From positions 106,515,369 to 106,579,368 of the forward strand of contig JAKTNV010000002.1 of NCBI GenBank assembly GCA_022747635.1: DNA of 64,000 bases, in the 5' to 3' direction. The stretch is from Hetaerina americana (Eukaryota; Arthropoda; Insecta; Odonata; Calopterygidae). Below the pieces are notes generated by a model that worked only from the letters and a program-made list of their open reading frames with translations, ran no database searches and was not told the origin of the DNA. Shown in pieces: positions 53,430 to 63,629 of the stretch. The translations under genes were made by a program, and so were the position numbers. The first letter of the stretch is position 1, and each line of letters starts with the position of its first letter.

Positions 53430-54550
53430 TCAATTCGGGTTGCCGGGTGCGGTTCGGAATAATGTTACTTTCTTTTCTTTGTGCCTCGAAAAAGCTTGAA
53501 TAATTTGATTTTATTTTTGCCAGTTATAATGAGTTGTCTTTTACTGTTCTCATTTTATGGTTCATATACTTCGGAGAGCTCCAGCGATCCCAAGCTAATA
53601 TGTACGGGTTATTAATGCATTGTTAAATTTATCATACAGATCATCTACGTTAATCTAGGTCTTCATTTCGAAACTATTGATATTAAATGCATGTATGCTT
53701 CTTTGTTACCACAAATATGAAAACATAGGACGAAGTTGGTTTACGAGGATACAGAAAGAAAGTACAAATCGGACAAATTTGATCGTCGCAAGCAAATGAC
53801 CAAATGGTTGACAAGGGAAAAGAAAATTTTTCGAGAGAAATGTCTATCGCCATGGAAGTCAAATAGTTCTTTATTGATTTCACAAATGCAGTTTTATTTT
53901 GATTGGTAAATCACATAGCACAATTCTGTGAGCAGGCTTCGACCCTCCTCTGAATATTAGAAGTGCGTACTGGCGCGGTATTTTCTCTGTTTTACCCGTC
54001 ATCCTAAATAAGAATCAGTCCTTGAATTTATTTTTGTCAGTTCCTCACGTCACCGTCCCGTCTGCCTGGCCTTATTTATTTCCATAGCTCTGGTTTTCAT
54101 GCTTCGAAATAAATCTTTTCCAGCCGTTAATCAGTATTGACTGCACGTTTTAATGATTAACATTTATTGGCGTCATGTATTTAAGATTTTATATTATAAA
54201 TGTAGCGTTATCTTGATGTCTGAAATATAAATTATCAGCTTTACTGTTTTGGTTTTTTTCGGCTGGACTCAACGCATATGTGCCGCTGCCGCATTAGTTG
54301 CAATGAAGTTTGACTTAGCGTTATTAATATTGGATATGCAGGTACCGCTAAATCCGCGCGACACTTTCATGTCGTGTGTGCTATTTTAGGGAAGAATACT
54401 TAACGAGCAGTTATGCGAACATTAGTTAATGAGTCTTGTGTTTTTAAGGCTGGTGCGTTGGAAAATAGGCACTGTCCACTCGGCGAAGCGATATTGTTTG
54501 TCGCGGAATTCATTTCAGCCGTGCGTTAGAGGAGCTCTTTAGCCCCCATT
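53430..54550. other. AT-rich non-coding stretch
   Basis: I see no gene, RNA or repeat here. Confidence 0.6.
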
Positions 54551-54579
54551 ACGTATTTGTGCTCGGAATGTCCCATTTC

Positions 54580-54890
54580 CCTCCCGCCTCCTCCGTCGCT
54601 CCTCCTTTCACGCCCCGCTCCTTTTCCACTCTGCTGCTCTCCCCAGGGGGGCCGCTTTCAATTTTTTTTTTACCCTTTCCGACCCCCACCCCATCCCCAT
54701 CGTCCTCTCTCTCTCTCTCTCCCCTTCCCTTCAAGAAAAGGCCTTCACATCAACCCATACTCCCCTCTCCCCTCCCTCTGTCGCTTTTCCCTTTCATTGT
54801 TTTTATCTTCCCATCCGTAAGTTAATCTTCCCGCTCTTTCTCTCTCTCTCTCTCCCTCCCACCTCTTCATTTAACGACCCCGCGTCGATG
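54580..54890. other. Pyrimidine-rich patch with CT microsatellites
   Basis: Very C/T-rich plus-strand sequence with short (CT)n runs at about 54706-54722 and 54836-54855. Frames are open in at least two phases, as expected for CT repeats. Confidence 0.75.
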
Positions 54891-55309
54891 TCATTCCTCA
54901 GTCGCGGGGAGCATTCCAAGCTTTTGCTGCCTTTCCATCACCTCTTCCTGCGCTCGCAAGGTTTTTTTTGTCCACAGCCTCTTGCTCTCTCTCTTTCATA
55001 TACGTACTCCCTTATTTTTTCCCTCGCATATTATTATTTTTCGTGCCTGCGGTCCAGTCTTGTCATCAACGCCAAGCTGTCGTTCACCCCGCGCTGTGTA
55101 TCCTTTTGTGACACTTGGCACGGAGCTGTGTATACATCCTGGCCAAGAATCGTGAGGCCGAAATAACAAGTCTTTTAATTGTGGCCGAGACGAGTTCGCA
55201 GCGTCGGCCTTCGTTTCTTTCTACGTCTCTCCCGCCTTCCTTCCTCTATTTTTTTTATTTGCATCGCCGTTTCGTTTACAGAATGTGTTCGACTTTGTTT
55301 CATCACTGA

Positions 55310-57200
55310 GTTATTTAAAATGAGCGGAATCTAATTCTGGTGTTTAAAAAAAAGTGTTTGCATTTGTCCTCCGTGCCAGTGTTTTCGTATGCGCTGCGAG
55401 TTATTATGGATCTTTCTTTCAACTTGCAATTTAATCTTGGTATTCTGCCCGAGTGTAGTTTCGGGGAACGTTTAAGGCGACATCGTCTGTTTTGCTGGGC
55501 TCAAAGCGGTCGTGGACGTAGTAAGTATCCGTGAGCATTTAAAGTTCCATTACTACGAAGAGTTGTATGCGGACTCTCTTTCCGGCTTGGAGATAATGCT
55601 GCATGGGGTTTCATTTTGGTTTTAGCGTTTCTTTGCCTAACCAAGCCGTTGGTTGAATGATGGCGTTAAATTTGAAAATTAATTTTTCTCACGAGTTCAG
55701 AAAAAGTGGCCATGTGTGCCTTCGGTTAACATTTAACGGGTGCTAAACGATAGGCCTCTAAAAGTTGCTGTCGAATAATTTTACTGTACTAAATGTTTTG
55801 CCTTTGACAAAATGTAGAGTTGTTGATAATCCGCGATTAAACGTGATGGAATTCCAAAGGTTAATTAACTTTTTTATATTTTAGACGGCATCCAGTATAA
55901 AAATTTTCTCTCTCAGGTGATAGAGAAGCCTAACCATTCAAGGAGTTACGGTGCAGTGCTATTCTTTTCCCTCAACTCAACCTATATTTAGGATAGACAT
56001 AATTTCCCTTGAAATAAATATAACACAGGGTGTGATCCCGAGAAAGATGTTTGTGCTTTATTTATGGTTAATTGTGTTTATCGTGTTTGCACGCGGAACG
56101 GAATTCTTCAAGTTGAGGAAGGATATCAATGTTTTCACTGCATTCGTTTCATTCATTCCAAAAAGTAATGATAATGAATTCTCTCCATCATATTATCATC
56201 CACGAAGAGTGCCGTCTGAGCATATACGAGTGTTCTTCTCTGTGGCCGTACGATCGAATTTGTTCTGACGTAGAAACAAGACACTCGAATGTCTTGTGGT
56301 CTGCGCAAATATCGTTACGCATCTGCTCGCTGCACTCCTCTTTCTCTTCCCGATTAGTATTCTATTTAAAATTAGGCTTGTGGGTAATATACGGCTCCGC
56401 TTAATTAATTTACCTGCTCGAAACCCATTAGGAGGCCTCATCGTGGTCATCCCTGATTAAGACGGACCTTCTCCTCGGACTCCAGGCCTTCGACTTCAAC
56501 CCTCGGCTTCGATCCTCGATCCGACCGGCAGTCGGACTATGCGAAGAGGGTGACCAATGAGTCATAGTTCCTTCTTATAACGAAGTTTGAGCATTTTAAA
56601 TTTAGCGACAAATCGCAAAATTAATATACTATTTCAATTGGCTTTCAGCGCGCCGATAAAAACTTTCCAACGGAGCTGTACTATAAATATTAATATTTAA
56701 GTTAGAATGGGTGTGGTTTGTTCGCGCCAGGTGCCAACGCCTCGTTTCTTTCCATACTGGACTACTATGGAATATAATTTTGAAATGGTTTGAAAGAGGC
56801 CTATTTGTAACCGTTCTATATCGGAAATAGTGCTTAGAACATTGTCAATAATTTAAGTGTATGCAGTTTAATCTTTCCATGGGAAAGGAAAGATGTCCAT
56901 TACAATATCCAATGGTATCTTGGTATCTTCTTTAATTGCGACTTCTGATTGCACTGTTAAGTAAGGAATATGTTATCCTTATTTTGATATGCGGGGTGGC
57001 CAAAACGCAATTGTTTCCAAAGCAAAGTATGTGAATATTTAGAAGATAACTCTGAATCATTTTGGTTTTATTTCGTGGACTGCCAGGGAAACGTCCGACT
57101 GTGCATCCTCTAAAGGGAGAACACGGCGAAATTGTGACAGGCAGCGTGCTGCCAAAGGTTAAAATATAGGTCAAAAACTCGAAGATCGCGCCACCGAAGA
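55310..57200. other. Non-coding stretch
   Basis: No supported gene. The 105-codon frame at 55951-56268 is AT-rich and overlaps other frames without recognisable motifs. Confidence 0.55.
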
Positions 57201-57209
57201 GCACAGTAG

Positions 57210-57356
57210 CAACACAGGCTTGTTGCAGAAACGGATGGAAAAATATCTAGTATCAGAACAAATAAAGGTTCGGAAGAAATCGCCGCTAGAATACTGAAGG
57301 AACCTCCTGAATACATATCACCTTTCTTGAAAAAACCTATTTTCACAAGTCAATAG
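57210..57356 (+). pseudogene. LINE reverse-transcriptase fragment (decayed)
   Basis: One plus frame is open for 48 codons from 57210 to the stop at 57354-57356. It contains the string TNKGSEEIAARILKE followed by a segment like PEYISPFL. This resembles the start of the reverse-transcriptase domain in non-LTR retrotransposons of the Jockey/CR1 type, where a DG...L..I...K..GPDGIPARLLKE block is followed by APEIAPxL. The GPDG core appears degraded to GSEE. A stop lies just upstream (57207-57209) and another terminates the frame, so it is a dead fragment. The family match is from memory of the motif; a chance resemblance is possible. Confidence 0.4.
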
Positions 57357-57369
57357 GAGGAGGTTCACT

Positions 57370-58370
57370 ACGTCTGGACTTGAAGCTGGTTCACCTAACT
57401 ATCACCATTTCTGCGAAGGCGATCATTTTCTTTTCCTCTTAAATCTCAGAATATTTCCCTCCTCCATTTTATAGCATAAAACCCTTCAATCTTTCGACCA
57501 CCCTCTTTCCACATGGCGTCTTCGCATGCAACAGTCATTCCATTTAAAACTTCGCCACGCGTTGCTCACGTTTCCGATACCATGAGACCACCAAAAAGTG
57601 GTTCTTCCTCTATGCAGTAATCCTCATTTCCTTCCTTCAGTATATCTCTCTCTTTTCACATTGAAATCAGTCTTGCTGTTAGAATTTAATGTGTACGTAT
57701 GCTTAAACCATTTATTGTAGACGGATAATCACGTCAGGAACTGTGCATGTATATTAAAGACAGGTACGATTACACTCGGGGCAAAATGAAATTTCTGTCA
57801 TATGGGGCAAAAGAAATATTGGTGTCTCAAATTTGAGAAGAGCTGTTGTGAACAAAAAAATATTCCAATCGTTAATAAACACCATTTTTCTGAATCAGTC
57901 TATGTTGAAGCATGCTATTTGGAAGAGTTTGGTGCCTTGGGAACCTTTGCTCTGTTTTCCAGTGCTCTCAAGTCCAAAACATCGCCGTTGCTTCAGAAGA
58001 TACCACAGTAGTCAAAAAACTGTACTTGCGTCTACCAAAGGCATACACCTGACCCGTACTGCCCCAGGCTGTGTTTATAATGATTTGCATAAAGTCGATA
58101 GCGCGTAAATGTAAACTGCTTATTGGGGAATATTTGTAAATTATTTTTCATAAAGGTAATATTTATGTCTCCTCTGCTCTCTCACGCCTCTTGGTCGTAT
58201 TTCCGTGTGAACCTCCACGGAAAAGGGGGCCCTTGTGGTTTTGAATGTTGATTCCGTGGAAGTGATTCATGCTTGCCAAGCCTCCCGGTGTGTTTTTTTC
58301 AGAGAACATACAAATATTTAAAGAAGTTATATTAGGTAGGCGCTCTCTTCACGGCACTAACGAATTGAGG
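57370..58370. other. Non-coding stretch
   Basis: No supported gene. Two overlapping frames at 57800-58110 have no recognisable motif. Confidence 0.6.
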
Positions 58371-58379
58371 TGGTCTAAT

Positions 58380-58713
58380 GACATCCTGACGGGGATCGGG
58401 ATTGGTGCGGTGGCCTATCGTACTGGCTTCCCACCCAGAGGGCTCGGGTCAAATCCCAACGGTGTTGCATATTTTTCAGCGGTATCTCGATCCCTACTTT
58501 AGGTGCTTTGTGGAGGGCACTCGGAGGGAGTACGCCGTCCGTCGGATGGGACCTTAAGCTGCTGACCCCTTGGCACCTTTCGTAAAGAATAGGCTAATGC
58601 CGACGCCGGGTTTCTCTCCACCCTTCACCCTTTCCTGTCCATCCCCTATGGCGCAAATGACCTCGGCTGTCGTTCGCCTCCCCTAAATACTACTGCTACT
58701 ACGACATCCTGAC
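58380..58713 (+). mobile_element. Complete tRNA-derived SINE with 11-bp TSD
   Basis: The element body (58391-58702) is flanked by an exact direct repeat GACATCCTGAC at 58380-58390 and 58703-58713. Its head has an A-box-like TGGCCTATCGTACTGG (58411-58426) and a B-box-like GGGTCAAATCC (58446-58456), about 35 bp apart. A 230-bp unique body follows. The 3' end is a short CTACTGCTACTAC simple repeat rather than poly(A). The exact duplication indicates insertion by target-primed reverse transcription, presumably using a partner LINE enzyme. The 77-codon frame over its 5' part is incidental. Confidence 0.9.
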
Positions 58714-58719
58714 ATGTAT

Positions 58720-60470
58720 TTCGTCCTTTAGGCTTTGATGGAATAGTTCCACGAAGTTGTACATCTTTTCCCTGTATTCTAACTTCACATCGAGACCTAA
58801 TACGTTGATACGTTTTAGGCTGCAGATAGGAATGATTCTCGTGAATGCTAAGTTCGATTGTTTTGACAGGGTATAAAGTACATGCATGTTACGCAGCGAA
58901 AACTTGTCTTTCGTGAGACTTAGGAATTCTCGGTGCCGAATTACCTCCCTTCTTCAATCGAAAAATGCCATTAGGCAGGCCAAAATGAACCAATACGTGT
59001 ATTTAACAGGATTGGTTTCCAAAAGAAATATTACGACTAAATATTTTCGGTGCCGATTTCTCTATTATTTTCTCTGTAAAAACCGTCGCTTCTTCTTTTT
59101 CCACCCCTTGCAATTTCTGTTGGAAATTCTTTGTTTCGCGTTTGAAATGCCTCGTCGCACGCGTTGAAAGTTAAGTGACAACATATTTTTTACGAATTCC
59201 TTTTTAGTTCCGTGATTTCCCTTAAAAAATACAAATGAATATATCGCGTGGAATGCACTGAATTTATTCATATTTCTGAAATCGTGTTTAAGTTAAATAG
59301 AATTGAAATATATTTTTTTTTATTTTGCAATGTTTCTGCTGGCATAAAGCACCCCTTTCCGAAAGTCCTCTATGCTTTATTCATATTATCATAACTTTTC
59401 ACAGCAACGCGTATTCGGAGGTAAGACACAAAGAACTTAATAGGTATGAGGTGAGTGATCTATTATGACTCGAGTGGTTAATAATTCATTTCGGATCATA
59501 ATATAGTGCTCGTGCGAATGTGTTTGCGTTGGCTCGTATGGTATTCTAGCAATGTTTGCCAGCTTCCTTCCAGCTTTTTCATTTGCATTTGCTTGCCAAG
59601 TGCGAAAATGAGGAGAGCTCCCAAGTAAGAAAGGAGAGAGGTGGAGAGGTAATGGGTTTAGCTCACCGATGGAGGAAACTTAAGCTCTATGGAGTAATTA
59701 AAGCAGCTTCTTCAGGTGGGTCATGCACGCTACTCCATAATTCAGGGTTCTGCAGTTGTTTTCAAGAAGAAACTTAGCGCCGTGATAAATTGTCATGATT
59801 ACGATATATGTCATGTTCGAAACGGAATAAGATTGTGGATGACTTAATGGAGTACAATATTATTTGAAGGTTTGACTACGTGTATTTATACTGCTTGTAA
59901 ATTATGTAATTTAAATTGGGTTAATATACATCTAACAGGCAAAACAAGTTAAAATAAATACGTCATTTTAACTTGAAGGGGTAATGAATTCGAGTTGATT
60001 ATTATCAGCTGTAATACGTATACCACCCTGGGATAGGTCTTTGTAGAACCCTGGCAGTACCCGCCACTGCACACTCAATCCCTAAATAACATATTTTATT
60101 TTGAAGTTTTCTTTGAAATGTGTGGTATTTGGAAAGTCTTCGATTAAGTTTGTGGAAGGTTTTGAGTTCTTTCTCTGCTGGAATGTTTTTTCGTGGCACT
60201 TCGTCCTTGTCTGATGCACAGTTTGAGAATATTCTTAACAAAAAATGTTATTTTTGTAACTTCGTCCGCTAAGCGGTCGCCTAAGGTAATCTCATGATTT
60301 GTGTGCTATTTAGAGGACTTGAAGAATGGCCTCACCATTATATATAGTGATCAAATATTGTCAGTGGTTGGTAGTAAGTGTTTAGCAGCAAAACAGATGG
60401 GCGGTTATCCCTTTGTTTGATTCTCTCCGGAAAAAAAACAAATGGCAATGAAAAACCTACTCTTCTTTCT
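58720..60470. other. Non-coding stretch
   Basis: No supported gene or repeat. Ordinary AT-rich sequence. Confidence 0.6.
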
Positions 60471-60488
60471 GATTTGTCAGCGGTAACA

Positions 60489-60501
60489 GTCACCCGGTGA
60501 C
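60489..60501. promoter_or_regulatory. 13-bp palindrome
   Basis: GTCACCCGGTGAC has perfect 6-bp half-sites around a central C. It is a possible dimeric binding site; no factor is assigned. Confidence 0.3.
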
Positions 60502-60533
60502 CACGAGATGCTGGGAGGTAGAGGAGGTACTTT

Positions 60534-60549
60534 GGTTACCAGGGTAATT
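60534..60549. promoter_or_regulatory. X-box-like palindrome
   Basis: GGTTACCAGGGTAATT has TTACC/GGTAA half-sites with a 2-nt spacer. It resembles the RFX X-box layout (GTTRCC NN GGYAAC). RFX sites are associated with ciliary genes in animals, but one match 45 bp from another palindrome proves nothing. Confidence 0.3.
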
Positions 60550-61109
60550 AATTGGGCGATCAGCGGAGTAGTCAGCGTGATTTGTCGTCTTCGAAGTAGG
60601 CACCGTTGTGTATTTGACCGAGCGCCCTGGTTGTTGTCTCCATGGATATGATTTAAAAGGCTCGTTTTAACGGCGCGAGGTGTTAATTGGGATTCTCAGA
60701 TGTGTGCGGTGTGGTCCGCCTCCTAAGCAAGGGGCTCAAGTGAATCCTTGCGCGAGGGCCGCTCGGCGATTAAACATTCGCCCGGACGCAATGCGCCACT
60801 TATCTTGTCGTCACGACGGGACTATTTGGGCGAATTTCAAGTCCATTCGAGGGCGCGTAATCCGCACGAGCAAGCGTGCGAAAATCTTCGGAAGCGACCC
60901 CGCTCGCTCTCTCTCTCAAGGACGCGGACTATTTGTGAGTACCTCTGATGTATTTCCAGTTCTTGACACCGATGCTTTCATTCTGGCCTTCCGAGTCGTC
61001 CGGTCGCGAACACAATATCGCAGTTAAAAATAGAAGGGACTCAGGAGGAAATTTGTGGGAGGTGTTGTTGGATTTCAATCGGAGGATAATCACGTGGGTT
61101 CCTTTATTT

Positions 61110-61261
61110 ATTTATATATATATATATATTTTTATGTATGCATGTATATATATATATATATACATGTATTACATGTATTACAATATATATATATATATAT
61201 TTATATATATATTTATATGTATGCATATATATATATATATTTATATATATATTTATATGTA

Positions 61262-61306
<45 letters not shown>

Positions 61307-61327
61307 TTATATATATATTTATATGTA

Positions 61328-61375
<48 letters not shown>

Positions 61376-61377
61376 TA
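61110..61377. repeat. TA microsatellite with higher-order units
   Basis: About 270 bp of TA-rich simple sequence. TTTATATGTATGCA recurs at about 61212, 61252 and 61318 and a related TTTTTATGTATGCA near 61130, so there is a superimposed unit of about 40 bp. The Tyr-Ile frames in several phases on both strands are artefacts. Confidence 0.95.
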
Positions 61378-61560
61378 CACCCTGCAAGCCACCGCCAGGG
61401 TGTGTGGCAGGGGGTTCGAGTTTGGCCGTGCGATAGTCGATCGTCTCAACTCCTTTCTCTCCCCAACACGACGCTTCGTTCGCGAGGCCGATTTCCTCTC
61501 ATTTGGAGTGAATTTGCCTATTTCTGGTTTCGAGCTGCCGTTAACTTTTGAAGTCACAAC
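61378..61560 (+). repeat. Probable dispersed-repeat segment next to TA array
   Basis: Immediately after the TA array comes CACCCTGCAAGCCACCGCC, then AGGGTGTGTGGCAGGGGG. The first part folds as a 7-bp stem (61378-61384 with 61396-61402), and GCCAC/GTGGC can pair as an alternative. The GCAAGCCAC...GTGTGTGGCAG signature resembles a dispersed repeat that I recall from insect genomes, but I cannot confirm its identity or borders here. Confidence 0.35.
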
Positions 61561-61569
61561 CGTTAATAT

Positions 61570-62190
61570 ATTTAATAACGAGTGAGACTTGAGACCCACT
61601 ATTATTCCGTAAAAATAAAATTTGCTGATCATGTATTGTTTTCATTTTGCTGAAGAGGAACTCATTGAAAACACCGAACAATAAATCGAAAGTTTCAACC
61701 CAATCCTTAATGAACTCCCACGGATGACTTTGTTGTCGTGCCCCGAGTCCTGTAACTATTTCTGTGTGTTGTATCTTTTTTTGAACTCAGCAGCGGTAAC
61801 TTGGAGGATACTTATTAATCCTAAAAAGAACCTTTTAAAAAATTAAGCCCTTTTTAATTATAGTGATCACGTGCGTGCTTTAGTTGGTGGAGAAAACATG
61901 GTGAACCTCAAACGGCACCTCATTAATTTTACAAATATCACAGTATAAACATTTCGAACGGTGATGTCAGTTGCTTAAAGATCTATTAGCTGGATGAAGA
62001 GTCAATAGTTGTTTTTTTGTTCTTAAAATTCTTGCAGTTGAACCGGGTTCCATTCATTCAAAGTACGCCTGATGCTAGTTCTGTTTCAACTCAATCGCCG
62101 CTGGTCGCCGGGTTAAGAGGTTGCAATCAGGTATTGAGCGGCGCGAAATCAAGATACGGCTGCTCTGGAATTCTTCCCTATTGTTCCCAT
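61570..62190. other. Non-coding stretch
   Basis: I see no gene, RNA or repeat here. Confidence 0.6.
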
Positions 62191-62199
62191 CGCCGGATT

Positions 62200-62490
62200 C
62201 CGCGAGTTTTTTTCGCACCTCCTTCAGCCCTCGCCGCTCTGGTGTTTCGCCGCGCTCTCCCGTGCCATTGTTCTCCACCCACTAGCTAGCTGGACCTTCT
62301 CGCCTCCCTCTCAGCAGCGACTTATATCCTCCGCCCTTCCCGACCCCCCTTCCGCTGCACCGACTCAACCATCGGCTCAAATTGAGTTTCTTTCACCTCC
62401 TCCGTGCCTTTCCCCACCATAGACATTTCCCAGCTCCCCACGCCACCTACGTCCGTGTACTCTCCCTCGCCATTCCCATGCCTTCTTTAT
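62200..62490. other. Pyrimidine-rich patch
   Basis: C/T-rich on the plus strand with moderate CpG in its first 80 bp. No convincing reading frame. Confidence 0.6.
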
Positions 62491-62499
62491 GCCTCACTA

Positions 62500-62825
62500 T
62501 CCTTAGTTTTTTTAAACCTCTCCGGCACTGATGAACGGTGCCTTAAGTTCTTTTCCCCGGTAAAACTTTTCAAAATGGTTTAATTCGTTTTCGCCTTCTC
62601 AACTGGTCGAGAGGATAGATTTAAGGCCTTGGTCTGTCTGCAGACGGCGTGAAACTTTGTAAGTTTGATATTTTCGGAAGGCTCGGGGGTATTGCATTAT
62701 TTAATTTTTAACCGGAGTAAAAGTTGGTCGTATTGCGAGTGTTTAGTACTCAGTGCAGTGATTTCCTGTAAGTTAATGTGGTGCAAATGTTTAAGGTGGC
62801 GATTAATAGTCAAATTTTCAATAGA
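62500..62825. other. Non-coding stretch
   Basis: Nothing recognised. AT-rich sequence leading to the SINE. Confidence 0.6.
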
Positions 62826-62826
62826 A

Positions 62827-63103
62827 TATTCGTTGAACGGGTCGTGGTAGTCTAGGGGTAGAGCATTGGACTACTGACCGGAGGACCCGGGGTTCAATCC
62901 CGGGCAATCCTCTCTGGGCACTCTCAGCTGCAATAAGTGTGTGATTTTTCGGGAAACCATAGCTGGCAGAGGGAATGGAATTGACCCCCCTATCCTGATG
63001 TGTGAATTTCACGCGCCGTATAGGGCTTAGTACTAGGTGAGCTCTACCCCCAACTATCAAACCGATCTTCGGGTTGATCACTCTGTTGTGGTTTTATTCG
63101 TTG
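62827..63103 (+). mobile_element. Complete tRNA-derived SINE with 9-bp TSD
   Basis: TATTCGTTG is repeated exactly at 62827-62835 and 63095-63103 around a 259-bp body. The head has an A-box TAGTCTAGGGG (62848-62858) and a B-box GGTTCAATCC (62891-62900) inside a strong CCCGGG/CCCGGG T-arm-like stem. The T-loop register is off by one base from a standard tRNA and the anticodon stem pairs poorly, so it is SINE-derived rather than a working tRNA. The 3' half (from about 62965) is shared with the copy at 46769-46900. The tail is T/G-rich (GTTGTGGTTTTATTCG), with no poly(A). Confidence 0.88.
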
Positions 63104-63109
63104 TACAAA

Positions 63110-63540
63110 TTTAAAAAGGAGGTCATATTTTGATGTACTAGTTTTTGGAGTTTACAGTAATGAACTAAAATCTTGTAAGACAATTTCTCCCTGGGAAAAA
63201 TGCTAGGAATAATTTTTGCTGCAAAGTTGTAATCAATCAAACTGGTATATTATTTTCTCGTTTCAGCAACTACCTCTTCATGTTCTTTTGGTAAATTAGA
63301 AGCAAATAGAACATGTTATTTTGGCTAGTATATTTATTTTATTACACATTAGAAAATGTGATTACCTAATTTTGAATGCGGGCGTATTTATTTTCTTCCC
63401 ATTATTTCGATTGAAAAGTTAATGGTACATAATTAAATTTTTTGTTCTGAAACTGTGCCAGCAGACTTTTCAACTCGATCGTTCACTAAAGCGTTTTGTA
63501 ATAAATATTCAATTGTTCCCGGCTCAACCTTGTGGAAATT
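63110..63540. other. AT-rich non-coding stretch
   Basis: Nothing recognised between the SINE and the foldback. Confidence 0.6.
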
Positions 63541-63543
63541 CAT

Positions 63544-63626
63544 TTTAATGAAATTAAGAATACAAAGTATCTTTCCACTGTCCCTAGGACAGTGGAAAGA
63601 TACTTTGTATTCTTAATTTTATTAAA
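63544..63626. repeat. Near-perfect 83-bp foldback (hairpin) element
   Basis: Left arm 63551-63583 and right arm 63587-63619 are exact reverse complements over 33 bp, separated by only CTA (63584-63586). Beyond one non-complementary position (G at 63550 opposite T at 63620, which would be a G-U pair in RNA) six more bases pair (63544-63549 with 63621-63626). The total is 39 Watson-Crick pairs. This could be a tiny MITE or foldback insertion, a hairpin-RNA locus, or a replication or assembly inverted duplication. The arms are not low complexity, so chance is not a reasonable explanation. Confidence 0.95.
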
Positions 63627-63629
63627 GCT

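Larger units (their letters stand above)
60480..61040. promoter_or_regulatory. CpG-dense segment with palindromes
   Basis: A balanced, high-complexity segment with frequent CpG, especially 60730-60920, unlike the CT patches. Near its left edge are two short palindromes (60489 and 60534) and an ATTTAAAAGG TATA-like string near 60651. A CT run lies at 60906-60916. The frame of 115 codons through it has no recognisable domain. It could be a promoter or enhancer; the call rests on composition and motif clustering only. Confidence 0.25.

Noticed and set aside
56500..56540. Short inverted repeat TCCGAC/GTCGGA
   Set aside because: A 6-bp stem is expected by chance many times in 64 kb.
56990..57020. 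GGGGTGGCCAAAACGC as a mariner-like transposon end
   Set aside because: No matching inverted end or TA duplication found nearby.
60948..61632. Frames of 137-176 codons rich in Tyr-Ile
   Set aside because: They are direct translations of the TA microsatellite and are open in several phases on both strands.
62840..62912. Functional tRNA gene
   Set aside because: The T-loop register is off by one, the anticodon stem is poor, and the sequence continues into a SINE body flanked by a target duplication.
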